Of a DNA stretch of 16,588 nucleotides, positions 7,412 to 14,878 are shown piece by piece. This DNA comes from Burkholderiales bacterium (lineage in GTDB: Bacteria; Pseudomonadota; Gammaproteobacteria; Burkholderiales; Burkholderiaceae). The first letter of the stretch is position 1, and every line of letters starts with the position of its first letter. Location of the stretch: the NCBI GenBank assembly GCA_947372535.1, contig CANBUA010000083.1:1-16588 (forward strand), read 5' to 3'. A model generated the notes under the pieces. The model was not told the DNA's origin, did not search any database, and was given only the letters and a program-made list of their open reading frames with translations. The position numbers and the translations under genes were made by a program.

Positions 7412-7935
7412 TCACCGCCAATGCGTTGACCGGTGAAGAGGTTCATGCCCGAGCATGCGGCATGGACGACTACCTCACCAAGCCCATCGCACTCAAAGCG
7501 CTGCATCAGGCTTTGACGCAATGGCTGCCCGCGGATGAATGCGCCAAGTCCAATCCAAGCAGAGGGACCAAAGCGAGTGAACCCTCCTCCCAAGACGGTC
7601 ATCTCGACCTGTCCACGCTGCGACAGTTGGTGGGCGATGACAAGGACATCATTCAAGAATTGCTCAGTGAATTTGCCTCGTCCTCTCACCAGATCGGGGT
7701 GTCACTGGCCGAGGCCATTGCATCCTCTGCGCAGGACAGGGTGCGACAGCTCTCCCACCAACTGAAGTCGGCAGCCCGCTCGGTAGGCGCCATACGCCTT
7801 GGGGATTTGTGCGAAGCCAGTGAGGCATGCATGACCTCACCTCACCTCAGCACCGCACCTTTGCAGGAGCTGCTGCAAGAGCTCCACTTAGTTCAACGTC
7901 AACTCGACACCCTGATCCAGGAGCCTCTCCCATGA
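7396..7935 (+). pseudogene. 3' fragment of a hybrid sensor histidine kinase: end of receiver domain plus HPt domain
   Basis: From about 7396 the frame reads PILALTANALTGEE, then CGMDDYLTKPI: the last third of a receiver domain, including the conserved Thr/Ala region and the Lys of the KP motif, but without the phosphorylatable Asp. After a linker comes an HPt domain with the phospho-accepting His in RQLSHQLKSAARSVGA. The frame is closed by a stop at 7378-7380, and everything upstream (sensor, kinase, rest of receiver) is missing, so this is a truncated gene. The only candidate starts are weak (TTG at 7426). The TGA at 7933-7935 overlaps the ATG of the next coding sequence (ATGA), the usual coupling of a hybrid kinase to its response regulator. 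I infer the tail of a BvgS/EvgS/RocS-like system cut off by deletion or recombination. Confidence 0.75.
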
Positions 7936-8459
7936 ATTCCAATTCTGCCTACCCCTTGGCCATGGTGATAGACGATGAAGCCTTCATGCGCAAGCTCATC
8001 GCTACTCAGCTGCGCGCACTGGGTTGCAACAGCGTCTTGTGCCATGAGTCGGGCGAGGATGCCGGTGAGCAAGGTCGCGGCTTCGCGGTGGTGGCAAGTG
8101 AGGTGCGCACTTTGGCACAGCGCAGCGCCGAAGCGGCCAAAGAGATCAAGAATCTGATCGTACGCAATGTTGAACAGGTTGAGCAAGGCGCGACCTTGGT
8201 CGGCCAGGCGGGCAAGACCATGGACGAGATCGTGGACTCGATCAAGCGAGTCAGCGACATCGTCAGCGAGATCAGCTCGGCCACTACTGAGCAAAGCAGC
8301 GGTATCCAGCAGGTAGGCGATGCAGTGGGGCAAATGGACCAGGTCACTCAACAGAATGCCGCGTTGGTCGAAGAAAGCGCCGCTGCAGCTGAGAGCTTGA
8401 AAAACCAGGCGCACCAGCTGGTTCAAGCCGTGTCGGTCTTTAAACTCTCAAGCGGCTGA
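7932..8459 (+). CDS. chimeric ORF: response-regulator receiver N-terminus fused to C-terminal half of a chemotaxis receptor
   Basis: 175 residues, starting at the ATG that overlaps the preceding stop (ATGA). Residues 1-44 are the first beta-alpha-beta portion of a CheY-like receiver (MVIDDEAFMRKLIATQLRA, acidic pair D14-D15, ending HESGEDA). The phospho-acceptor Asp and the rest of the fold are absent. At residues 44-46 (about 8061-8067) the sequence switches without a frame break to [21 protein letters not shown] and the rest of a chemoreceptor signalling helix ending [22 protein letters not shown] and a short tail. The receptor lacks its membrane, HAMP and ascending-helix parts. Most likely an in-frame deletion or recombination fused the 5' end of a response-regulator gene to the 3' end of a receptor gene. 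An assembly join is the alternative. Function is doubtful, since half a receptor hairpin cannot form the normal four-helix bundle. Confidence 0.8.
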   Translation: MNSNSAYPLAMVIDDEAFMRKLIATQLRALGCNSVLCHESGEDAGEQGRGFAVVASEVRTLAQRSAEAAKEIKNLIVRNVEQVEQGATLVGQAGKTMDEIVDSIKRVSDIVSEISSATTEQSSGIQQVGDAVGQMDQVTQQNAALVEESAAAAESLKNQAHQLVQAVSVFKLSSG

Positions 8460-8635
8460 GAGTTTAGATGCGGGGCAGGTCGGTCGCTCCCAAATCGGGT
8501 AGTGCGGCAGTACGTGAGCTGCGCTCACACAGCGGGAAGTAGTTCAGGGCTCGCTTTCTGGCGTGAATGGCAATCGGCGCACGCTCACGGCAGGCTCGAA
8601 AACGCACTAAGAAAGCGACTTTTGGCCGTACTGAC

Positions 8636-8880
8636 GGTCAGCAGAGAATAAAGTGAAGCCAACGTACCTGCAGGCTGGCATGGTCAGCGGTACTCCAAAA
8701 CCAGCCATTCGGTCCGAGATGCCCCTGGCGCATGGATGACCGCTGTGTGGTTCAGGCCGTGAGTTCATGGTACCGACATCACCGTAAGCTACCGCTGCGA
8801 AGCTATCGGCCAGAAGTCGGGAGCAGCTCAAGGCTGAACGGAGTCAAATGCTGTCTGTGGTTCAAGCGACCGCTACGTCC
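8636..8880 (-). repeat. dispersed degenerate intergenic repeat, copy A (inverted relative to copies B and C)
   Basis: The reverse complement of 8675-8798 aligns without gaps to 11430-11553 (my hand count about two-thirds identical), with shared words such as GCAGCGGT, GCGGTCATyCATGCGCC, CATCTCGGACC and ACCATGCCAG at a constant offset. Similarity continues to GGTCAGCAG at 8636-8644, with one base of slippage. The stretch around 8824-8836 (CAGCCTTGAGCTG on the minus strand) matches copy C. No convincing gene is present in it. Confidence 0.65.
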
Positions 8881-9214
8881 AATACCCATATGCCAGCGCT
8901 CACACCGACGATGTTTACTGCCGGCTTGGCGACGCGAAGGGCTCGTGGCTACAACTTATCCAGTGCAAGCGAGGCTTGAACGCAACTTCTAGCAACACGG
9001 ACTTCATCAACGGGCTGCAAGGCGCTTGGCGAGACTTCCTAGGCATACAGAAGAGCCCGTTCGGCCGCGACCCAGGCAGCAAAGCGCCTGTGGGAGCTCG
9101 CTCGCGCCTCGGTCGACTTCCTGCACAAAGCTTGAGTCCAAGCTCTTCGACAAGAAGCACAAGGACACTTGGGAAGCCTTCAAGACGATCGGGCCGAAGT
9201 GCAGTTTCCAGTAG
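8868..9214 (+). pseudogene. possible decayed coding sequence, family not recognised
   Basis: Within the 958-bp region between 8459 and 9418 this stretch looks coding-like but broken. One frame gives a run from about 8868 including GDAKGSWLQLIQ and TDFINGLQGAWRDFLGIQKS. A second frame from about 9061 gives ATQAAKRLWELARASVDFLH to a stop at 9130-9132, and a third gives KLESKLFDKKHKDTWEAFKT, ending at TAG 9212-9214. The pieces follow one another in order as if two frameshifts had accumulated. I do not recognise the family, and chance open frames in GC-rich DNA are the alternative. The remaining bases, 8460-8635 and 9215-9417, show nothing I can support. Confidence 0.25.
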
Positions 9215-9417
9215 CGCGTAGGCGTCTTCATCGCCCTCAGCCGATCTCTGCGCCGTCCATGAGCGCAGGGCACTTCGCATGCCTGCATGCAACCTGAGCT
9301 TTGTGAACAACGCATCCCAGTCTCGCTCGGCTAAGCGAACGGCAGCGCCTCTATGCTGTCTGGGACAAGCCAGTCCTTCCCTGGTGTTGAACGGTCGCGG
9401 CGGCCGGCGATCTCTGA

Positions 9418-11013
9418 CTACCGCGCAGATCTCGCCACGGCACGGTGATCGTCGCTGGTGACCCGGAACTGGCCCACCAGGCTCGCCAACAACGCCGCCT
9501 GATGTTTGAGGCTTTCAGCGGCCGCAGCACTTTCCTCAACCAACGCAGCGTTTTGTTGGGTCACTTGATCCAGTTGCCCCACGGCATCCGTGACCTGACC
9601 AATTGCCGTTGTCTGCTCAGTCGCCATGGTGCTGATTTCTTCAATGAAATCAGCTACTTTTTGGACTTGGTTGACGATGCCATCAATGGAAGTGCCGGCG
9701 CCCTCTACCAAGCGAGAGCCCGCTTCGACGCTGTCTACGCTGGCACCAATGAGGCTCTTGATTTCTTTGGCGGCCTCTGCACTGCGTTGGGCCAAGGTAC
9801 GAACCTCGCCGGCCACGACAGCGAATCCACGGCCCTGTTCGCCAGCACGTGCTGCCTCGACAGCAGCATTGAGCGCGAGTATGTTGGTTTGAAATGCAAT
9901 GCCATCAATGACCGCGATGATGTCAGCCACCTTCTTCGAACTTGAGGTGATGTTTTGCATCGTCGTCACGACGTCTTGCATCACCGCGCCACCTTGCTGA
10001 GCGGCTTGGCTGGCCGACGCTGCAATTTGATTGGCTTGCCGAGCTGTATCGGCGTTCCTTTGCACAGTCGAGCGTATCTCCATCATCGATGCCGCCGTTT
10101 CCTGCAGGTTGGAGGCCTGCTCTTCCGTGCGCTGGCTCAAGTCGGAATTGCCAGTAGCGATCTGGGCAGAGCCCGTCGCGATGGATTCACTGGTGTTGCG
10201 CACTTGCCCGACGATCTGGGCAAGGTTCTGCTGCATCTTCCCAAGTACTGCCAGCACACTGTCAGCGGGGGCCCTATCGGCCCCGACAACGGGACTGAGG
10301 TCGCCGTCGGCCACACGAAGCGCAACCGCGTTGAGTTCGCCCGGCTCGGTACCCAGCGCTTGCCACAGCGCTCGCGCCAAGGACCAGCCCAAAGCACCTG
10401 CTGCAAGCGTCGCAGCCAAGCAGAGACCCAACAAGATCATGCGCTGGCTGGCGTAGTCCTCTTCGGCCATCGCGATCATCTGCTTGGCACGTTCATGCGT
10501 CAGAACGAGGTAGCCATTCACCGAGGCCAACAGCGCCTTGAGCAAGGGCCGGCAGTCATTGTTCATGCTGGCGATTGCCTCGTCTCGCTTGCCATTCAGG
10601 GCCAACTCTACGATGCGGGTTGCAACAGGACCATATTTGCTCTCGATGCCATCGATTTCCGCAACCTTGGCTCGGGCGGTCTCTGGAACGCCTGGCGCCG
10701 CCACTGCCTCTTTCAGCTTGGTCAACTGTTCCTTGACGTCGACTTGGGCCTGCATGACCGCCGCCTTTTCGTCCGCCAGGTCTTGGGGAAGATTGACCAA
10801 GACCAGGTTTCTTGCGGCCATCGCTCGCCGGTTGACCGCCCCGCGCACCGCAGCTGCCAGCTCGGCTCTTGCATTCACACCGTTGACGTAGTTCTCAAGG
10901 CGTTCGTTTGCGCTGTTGATGGCGACCAAGGAAAATGCCGCCATGAGCAACGACATCACGGCCATCGCTCCGATCACGAACGCAAGTTTTGCCTTGACTG
11001 AGAGTTTGTTCAC
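9418..11013 (-). CDS. methyl-accepting chemotaxis protein, full length, four-helix-bundle sensor
   Basis: 531 residues from GTG at 11013, chosen because AGGA lies seven bases upstream and the N-terminus is typical. A membrane segment (about 10-34) and a second one (about 191-215) bracket a periplasmic four-helix-bundle ligand domain of about 155 residues (Tar/Tsr-like). Then come HAMP and the long cytoplasmic signalling hairpin. The tip is intact ([19 protein letters not shown], then [15 protein letters not shown] at about 371-405), so it should bind CheA/CheW at the polar array. Methylation-type Glu/Gln pairs occur in [16 protein letters not shown] and [18 protein letters not shown]. There is no NWETF-type C-terminal pentapeptide, so methylation would depend on other receptors. 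The ligand cannot be predicted. The gene stands alone between two inverted copies of a dispersed repeat and has its own flagellar-type promoter. Confidence 0.95.
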   Translation of the reverse strand: MNKLSVKAKLAFVIGAMAVMSLLMAAFSLVAINSANERLENYVNGVNARAELAAAVRGAVNRRAMAARNLVLVNLPQDLADEKAAVMQAQVDVKEQLTKLKEAVAAPGVPETARAKVAEIDGIESKYGPVATRIVELALNGKRDEAIASMNNDCRPLLKALLASVNGYLVLTHERAKQMIAMAEEDYASQRMILLGLCLAATLAAGALGWSLARALWQALGTEPGELNAVALRVADGDLSPVVGADRAPADSVLAVLGKMQQNLAQIVGQVRNTSESIATGSAQIATGNSDLSQRTEEQASNLQETAASMMEIRSTVQRNADTARQANQIAASASQAAQQGGAVMQDVVTTMQNITSSSKKVADIIAVIDGIAFQTNILALNAAVEAARAGEQGRGFAVVAGEVRTLAQRSAEAAKEIKSLIGASVDSVEAGSRLVEGAGTSIDGIVNQVQKVADFIEEISTMATEQTTAIGQVTDAVGQLDQVTQQNAALVEESAAAAESLKHQAALLASLVGQFRVTSDDHRAVARSAR

Positions 11014-11100
11014 GTTGGGATCCTGCTATTGCAACCTCATGCATGAACGACCGCCGTCCACAGCAAATGGCTGTTGGAGACCGAACGTGCACCTTCCCCC

Positions 11101-11127
11101 TTATCGGCAAAACCATGTCGAACTTAA
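11101..11127 (-). promoter_or_regulatory. sigma-28 (FliA)-type promoter for the chemotaxis receptor gene
   Basis: On the minus strand GCCGATAA (11108 down to 11101) is a perfect match to the FliA -10 consensus. Exactly 15 bases upstream stands TTAA (11127-11124), one base from the TAAA -35 core. The -10 lies about 88 bases before the GTG at 11013. This ties the receptor to the late flagellar regulon. Confidence 0.75.
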
Positions 11128-11307
11128 GGATTAGCGGACGGTTTCCCAGGCGAAGTCAATTTCGACGAGCTCTCTCGTTTCTGCCGTGAAAGAAGTCATG
11201 CGCCACATTGCCCGTGCCATCAAACTGTTTCGCCTACTCTACCCCCAACCAAGGCGGACAGCGTTTGCAGGTTTTGTCACAGTCAGCCGATGTCAGGTTC
11301 CAAGGTA

Positions 11308-11610
11308 GACCTGCCTTCCACCAGAGGAAGGCATCAATGTCAGTTTTGGGTCACCGCCGACATTCGGTGGCCAATTGCGTGCGTCAGCAACCAGCCTTGA
11401 CCAGCCTTTGCTCGGTGAGCGGCTGTTCTGCAGCGGTTGCTGGCAGTGGCGGCCACACGCTGAGTTCACAGTCTGGGCCATACGGCGGTCATTCATGCGC
11501 CGGTGACATCTCGGACCCATTAGCCGACGTCAAGGCAATGTCGACCATGCCAGTCAGCCTGCACGTTCGCTCAACTGAACGGCTGCTGACCTCAGGCGCC
11601 AACTGGAACG
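11308..11610 (+). repeat. dispersed degenerate intergenic repeat, copy B
   Basis: The gene-free stretch 11128-11696 holds this element. 11308-11400 aligns without a gap to 14599-14691 (constant offset 3291; about three-quarters identical by my hand count), including CGCCGACrTTCGGTG and GCAACCAGCCTTGA. 11430-11591 aligns in inverse orientation to copy A at 8636-8798. Thus B links the two other copies and shows the fullest extent. The flanks 11128-11307 and 11611-11696 contain nothing I can support, although CGCCTTGAGCT at 11686-11696 echoes the repeat at the very 3' end of the flavoprotein gene. Confidence 0.68.
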
Positions 11611-11696
11611 ACCCACATCGGTCTTGCAGCGGGGTTGAGCCAATGACAGCTAAGTTGAAGCGCCGGTCCGATGCTTGGTCCAACCGCCTTGAGCTC

Positions 11697-12671
11697 TCAA
11701 GAGAAACAGCCAGACAATCGGGCTTTGACGATTTCTGATGCCTCCGCCATGATTCGATCAATCAACTCCTTGACTGAAGGAATATCGTTGATCAGACCCA
11801 CAGTCAGGCCGCAGCTCCAAGCACCGGCTTCGACCTCGCCTTGCTGCATCACCCTGGGGTACACACTGGCAACCATCCCAATGATGTCTGAGATCTCAAG
11901 ATCACTGCCCTTTTCCTTCTCAATTTGGAGCAGGCGCTCGACGCTGTCGTTGTGTAGTACGCGCTCGGTGTTTCGCAGCGGTCTCATGATCAACCTGGTA
12001 TCCCGTTCTGTTGCAGCCACCAAGGCATCTTTCACACGTTGGTGCACTGGCGCATCACGGGTGACCAAGAACCGGGTGCCCATGTTGATGCCGTCGGCGC
12101 CCAGTGCAAGACACGCGACCATGCCTCTGGCATCGGCCACGCCACCCGACGCCACGATGGGCACGCTCAACTGAGATGCCGCCAGAGGCAACAAGATCAT
12201 GTTAGGGATGTCGTCCTCACCAGGGTGTCCGCCGCACTCGAAGCCGTCCATGCTGACCGCATCGCAGCCAATCGCTTGCGCTTTGAGGGCATGGCGTATG
12301 GACGTGCATTTGTGGATGACCTTGATGCCAGCGTCTTTGAGCCTCGGCATGAATGCTTCAGGGCTGCGTCCAGCCGTTTCCACGATCGGCACACCACCTT
12401 CGCGGATGGCGCTGATGTACTCGGCATAGGGCGGCAAGGCAAAGGCCGGCAAGAACGTGAGGTTAACGGCAAAGGGCTGGTCGGTCATCTCGCGGCAGCG
12501 TCGAATCTCCTTCGACAGGTTTTCGGGCGTGCCCATGGTCAGCGCCGTGATCGTGCCGAGCCCTCCGGCATTGGACACGGCTGAAGCCAGCTCGGCATAG
12601 CCGACATGGTGCATGCCGCCTTGCATGATCGGATAGCGGATGCCGAAGAGTTCAGTGATGCGCGTTTTCAT
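11697..12671 (-). CDS. nitronate monooxygenase-family FMN flavoprotein (2-nitropropane dioxygenase type)
   Basis: 324 residues, full length for the family, TIM-barrel flavoprotein. The N-terminal RYPIMQGGMHHVG and the GGLGTI glycine motif match the FMN-binding start. The catalytic-type His lies in MDGFECGGHPGED (His149). The phosphate-binding end is IVASGGVADARG (about 172-183) with GADGINMGTRFLVT (about 191-204). The C-terminal QGEVEAGAWSCGLTVGLI is typical. Members oxidise alkyl nitronates, or in related FabK-like groups reduce enoyl thioesters. The gene is 30 bases downstream of an enoyl-CoA isomerase-like gene on the same strand, so the physiological substrate may be an acyl-CoA-related compound rather than a nitronate; that is inference. 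The start is the ATG at 12671. The stop lies 87 bases from copy B of the dispersed repeat. Confidence 0.85.
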   Translation of the reverse strand: MKTRITELFGIRYPIMQGGMHHVGYAELASAVSNAGGLGTITALTMGTPENLSKEIRRCREMTDQPFAVNLTFLPAFALPPYAEYISAIREGGVPIVETAGRSPEAFMPRLKDAGIKVIHKCTSIRHALKAQAIGCDAVSMDGFECGGHPGEDDIPNMILLPLAASQLSVPIVASGGVADARGMVACLALGADGINMGTRFLVTRDAPVHQRVKDALVAATERDTRLIMRPLRNTERVLHNDSVERLLQIEKEKGSDLEISDIIGMVASVYPRVMQQGEVEAGAWSCGLTVGLINDIPSVKELIDRIMAEASEIVKARLSGCFS

Positions 12672-12701
12672 GGCTTTGCGGGATGGGTTGACAGGGTGTG
12701 C

Positions 12702-13385
12702 TCAGCGCTGGCTGGCGGTGGGCTCTTGGTCACGAGGCACCAATGCATGGCGAAGCCCGCGCTTGATGGCGGTGTAAGTTGATCGGTCAAGCTCGGCCAG
12801 ATGCGCGGCTCTTGCCATCGCAGCGGGCAACACCTCGCTCTCGGTGAGTGATGCTGAAACCACCCCTCGCGCGGCACACACATCACCGCCCCAGGCGTCG
12901 CCTGTCAGGGCCAGCTCGTAAACCGCATCGGGGGCCGGCAGCAAGCGGACCACGTCGAGCAGAGGGGCCGTGAACGGGATCCCCACCTTGACCTCCGAGA
13001 AGCAAAACCGCCCGCGGTCGGCGCGCATGTACCGGAAGTCGGCGGCACAAGCCAAGACGGCGCCGCCTGCATAGGCGTGCCCATTGATCGCCGCAATGAC
13101 CGGCATGTTGAGCAGGCCGAGCCGGATGAAGAAGTTCTCCAGCCGGTTGATGAAAGGCTTCACGTCAGGCTGCTGCATCACCCAAAACACATCCAGCCCG
13201 GAGCTGAAAAACTTGGGGTCCTCACTGGCAATCACCAAAGCGGTGTTGCCAGGCGTACTCTCCAGCTGATCCAAGACGGCGGACCATTCGCCGACGGACT
13301 CATCGTTGAACACATTGCCTTTGCCGCCATCGTTCCACGTCAACACTTGGACTTTGTCAACGCGGGTGAGCTTTAGATCTGCCAT
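12702..13385 (-). CDS. crotonase-superfamily enzyme, likely delta3-delta2-enoyl-CoA isomerase
   Basis: 227 residues from ATG 13385 (MADLKL); a TTG three codons upstream is less likely. AGG lies nine bases before the ATG. The crotonase fold shows the oxyanion-hole segments FFSSGLD (about 59-65) and GHAYAGGAVLA (about 102-112). At the position of the first catalytic Glu of true hydratases (Glu144 in rat) there is Val110, while the second Glu is kept as Glu131 in FSEVKVGIP. A single Glu is the pattern of enoyl-CoA isomerases, which shift a 3-enoyl-CoA double bond during beta-oxidation of unsaturated acids; this assignment rests on motif alignment by eye. It is the first gene of a two-gene operon with the flavoprotein and is divergent from an AraC-family regulator 112 bases away, the probable controller. 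Confidence 0.85.
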   Translation of the reverse strand: MADLKLTRVDKVQVLTWNDGGKGNVFNDESVGEWSAVLDQLESTPGNTALVIASEDPKFFSSGLDVFWVMQQPDVKPFINRLENFFIRLGLLNMPVIAAINGHAYAGGAVLACAADFRYMRADRGRFCFSEVKVGIPFTAPLLDVVRLLPAPDAVYELALTGDAWGGDVCAARGVVSASLTESEVLPAAMARAAHLAELDRSTYTAIKRGLRHALVPRDQEPTASQR

Positions 13386-13458
13386 CAAGTACAACCTGAG
13401 ATCGTGGAGCGCTCATTGTTCTCGACAGGCTGGTGGGTGCCTAGTTCAGCCAATGCCA

Positions 13459-13468
13459 GAATGCATTC
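13459..13468. promoter_or_regulatory. perfect 10-bp palindrome in the divergent promoter region
   Basis: GAATGCATTC is perfectly self-complementary and sits in the 112-bp gap between the isomerase start (13385) and the AraC-family regulator start (13498). AATGC also occurs as a direct repeat eight bases apart (13452 and 13460). It is a reasonable operator candidate for the neighbouring regulator, but unproven. Confidence 0.3.
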
Positions 13469-13497
13469 ATTTCACGCCATCCCCTGGGCCATTTGTC

Positions 13498-14553
13498 ATG
13501 AGCCAGCCACTTCTTCCAGCAGCGCCGCAGCTGCCGGGGGCCTACGTCAACCTGCTCACCCAACTGGTGGCGCAGAAGGGCGTGTCAACGCGGCTTTTGC
13601 TTTCCGGAAGCGGCGTCTCCATCGAGAAACTGGAGCGGCCTTACTGGTATGTAGATTTCGCTTGCTTCGAGGCCCTGCTTCGACGCGCCATCCATCTCAC
13701 AGGCGAGCCGGATTTGCCAGTGAAACTGGGGCTGCAGATGACGGTCACCTGCCATGGCCCGCTGGGCTTTGCGATGCTCGTCTCGCCTGACCTGAGAGCC
13801 GCTATCCAGCTGGGGTGCGACCTGCTGCAGCACCAATGCCGCGGCCTGCGCTTCACCCTTCATGCAGGCCAAGACAAGTCAACACTTCGCCTTGAGCAAC
13901 CGCTTGCTTCTCATCAAGTGGGAGACGCTGCTTTGATGTTCCTGATGGTGGGTTTGGGAAAGGTTGCAACCTCACTGGTCGGGCGCCCATGTCCGGCTCG
14001 CGCTGAGATGACCGTTGTGAAGCCAAACTACACGCATGGCTTCCTTCGTCGGCTCTTTCGATTCAATGCGCCTTCCAACCAGTGGGTGTTCTCGACTGCA
14101 TGTCTTGGCTGGCCGCTGCCCAATGCAGACCCCATTGCCGCCCGTTTGGTTGGGGCGCAATGCAAGCGTTTCATCGTTGCCAGGAACCTGCCCGTCGAGA
14201 GCCTCAGCCAAACGATACGTCAGCTGGTGATGCACACAACCGAAGGGCAGCCCACCATTGAGCAGGTAGCGAAGAAATTGAAGGTTTCAGCCAGAACATT
14301 GCAGCGCCAGTTGTCCTCAGAAGGCAGCAACTTCTCCGACATCGGCGAACAAGTGCGCTGTGAGAAGGCGGCGCAGCTTTTGCGAGCTCGAAGGCAGACG
14401 GTGTCCAGCATCTCCGAAGAACTGGGTTACGCCAGCGTGGCAAATTTCAGCCGCGCCTTTCGGCGTTGGTACTCATGCACGCCATCCGATTTCATCAACG
14501 TCACACTCAAGGAGACGGCTCATGGCACGGCCGCTGGGCCAGAAGCGCAGTGA
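13498..14553 (+). CDS. AraC/XylS-family transcriptional regulator with N-terminal arabinose-binding-type sensor domain
   Basis: 351 residues from ATG 13498 (MSQPLLPAAP), chosen because family members begin shortly before the YVNLLTQLVAQKGV motif; in-frame codons upstream give an unlikely leader. Residues about 15-205 form the Arabinose_bd-type effector domain (FACFEALLRRAIHLTGEPDLPVKLGLQ). Residues about 250-337 hold the double helix-turn-helix: first QPTIEQVAKKLKVSARTLQR, second TVSSISEELGYASVANFSRA followed by F-R-R-W and TPSDF. The family activates adjacent catabolic operons in response to small ligands. The gene is divergent from the isomerase-flavoprotein operon, which is its likely target. 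Downstream, 14554-14878, there is no gene, only repeat copy C. Confidence 0.92.
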   Translation: MSQPLLPAAPQLPGAYVNLLTQLVAQKGVSTRLLLSGSGVSIEKLERPYWYVDFACFEALLRRAIHLTGEPDLPVKLGLQMTVTCHGPLGFAMLVSPDLRAAIQLGCDLLQHQCRGLRFTLHAGQDKSTLRLEQPLASHQVGDAALMFLMVGLGKVATSLVGRPCPARAEMTVVKPNYTHGFLRRLFRFNAPSNQWVFSTACLGWPLPNADPIAARLVGAQCKRFIVARNLPVESLSQTIRQLVMHTTEGQPTIEQVAKKLKVSARTLQRQLSSEGSNFSDIGEQVRCEKAAQLLRARRQTVSSISEELGYASVANFSRAFRRWYSCTPSDFINVTLKETAHGTAAGPEAQ

Positions 14554-14598
14554 TCGGAGCCGAAATATCGCTAGGTGTGCCCCCTCTGTTCCCGCGTG

Positions 14599-14765
14599 GA
14601 CCTGACTTACGCCAGTGGTAGCCATCAAGGTCAGCCTTGGCCTGGCGCCGACGTTCGGTGTCGAATCTCATGCGACTGCAACCAGCCTTGAGCTGTCCCT
14701 CACATTGGTGGTCTCAAAGGCTGTTTCTGGCCGACAGCCGACCTACCCCATCAGCTGGCTAGTCC
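14599..14765 (+). repeat. dispersed degenerate intergenic repeat, copy C
   Basis: Same orientation as copy B. 14599-14691 aligns gap-free with 11308-11400 at a fixed offset. CAGCCTTGAGCTG at 14683-14695 also matches copy A on its minus strand, and the end TTCTGGCCGA near 14730 recurs in copy A (minus strand, about 8805-8815). It occupies most of the gap between the AraC-family and TetR-family regulators. Confidence 0.62.
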
Positions 14766-14878
14766 GCAACAACTGCTGCGCAACAGCCATTCACTCTTTT
14801 TGATCGAACTCCCGCGGCAAGTTGATATCGCAAGTACAGGCGAGGCACCCGCTCCAATGGCGGCCTAAAATCCGGGCC

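Noticed and set aside
9400..9417. GC-rich inverted stretch after the chemoreceptor stop as terminator
   Set aside because: Pairing is imperfect and there is no T-run on the minus strand; not enough to call.
9955..11001. 348-codon + strand frame opposite the complete chemoreceptor
   Set aside because: The minus strand encodes a full receptor with intact tip and a sigma-28 promoter; the + strand product is Arg/His-rich shadow sequence.
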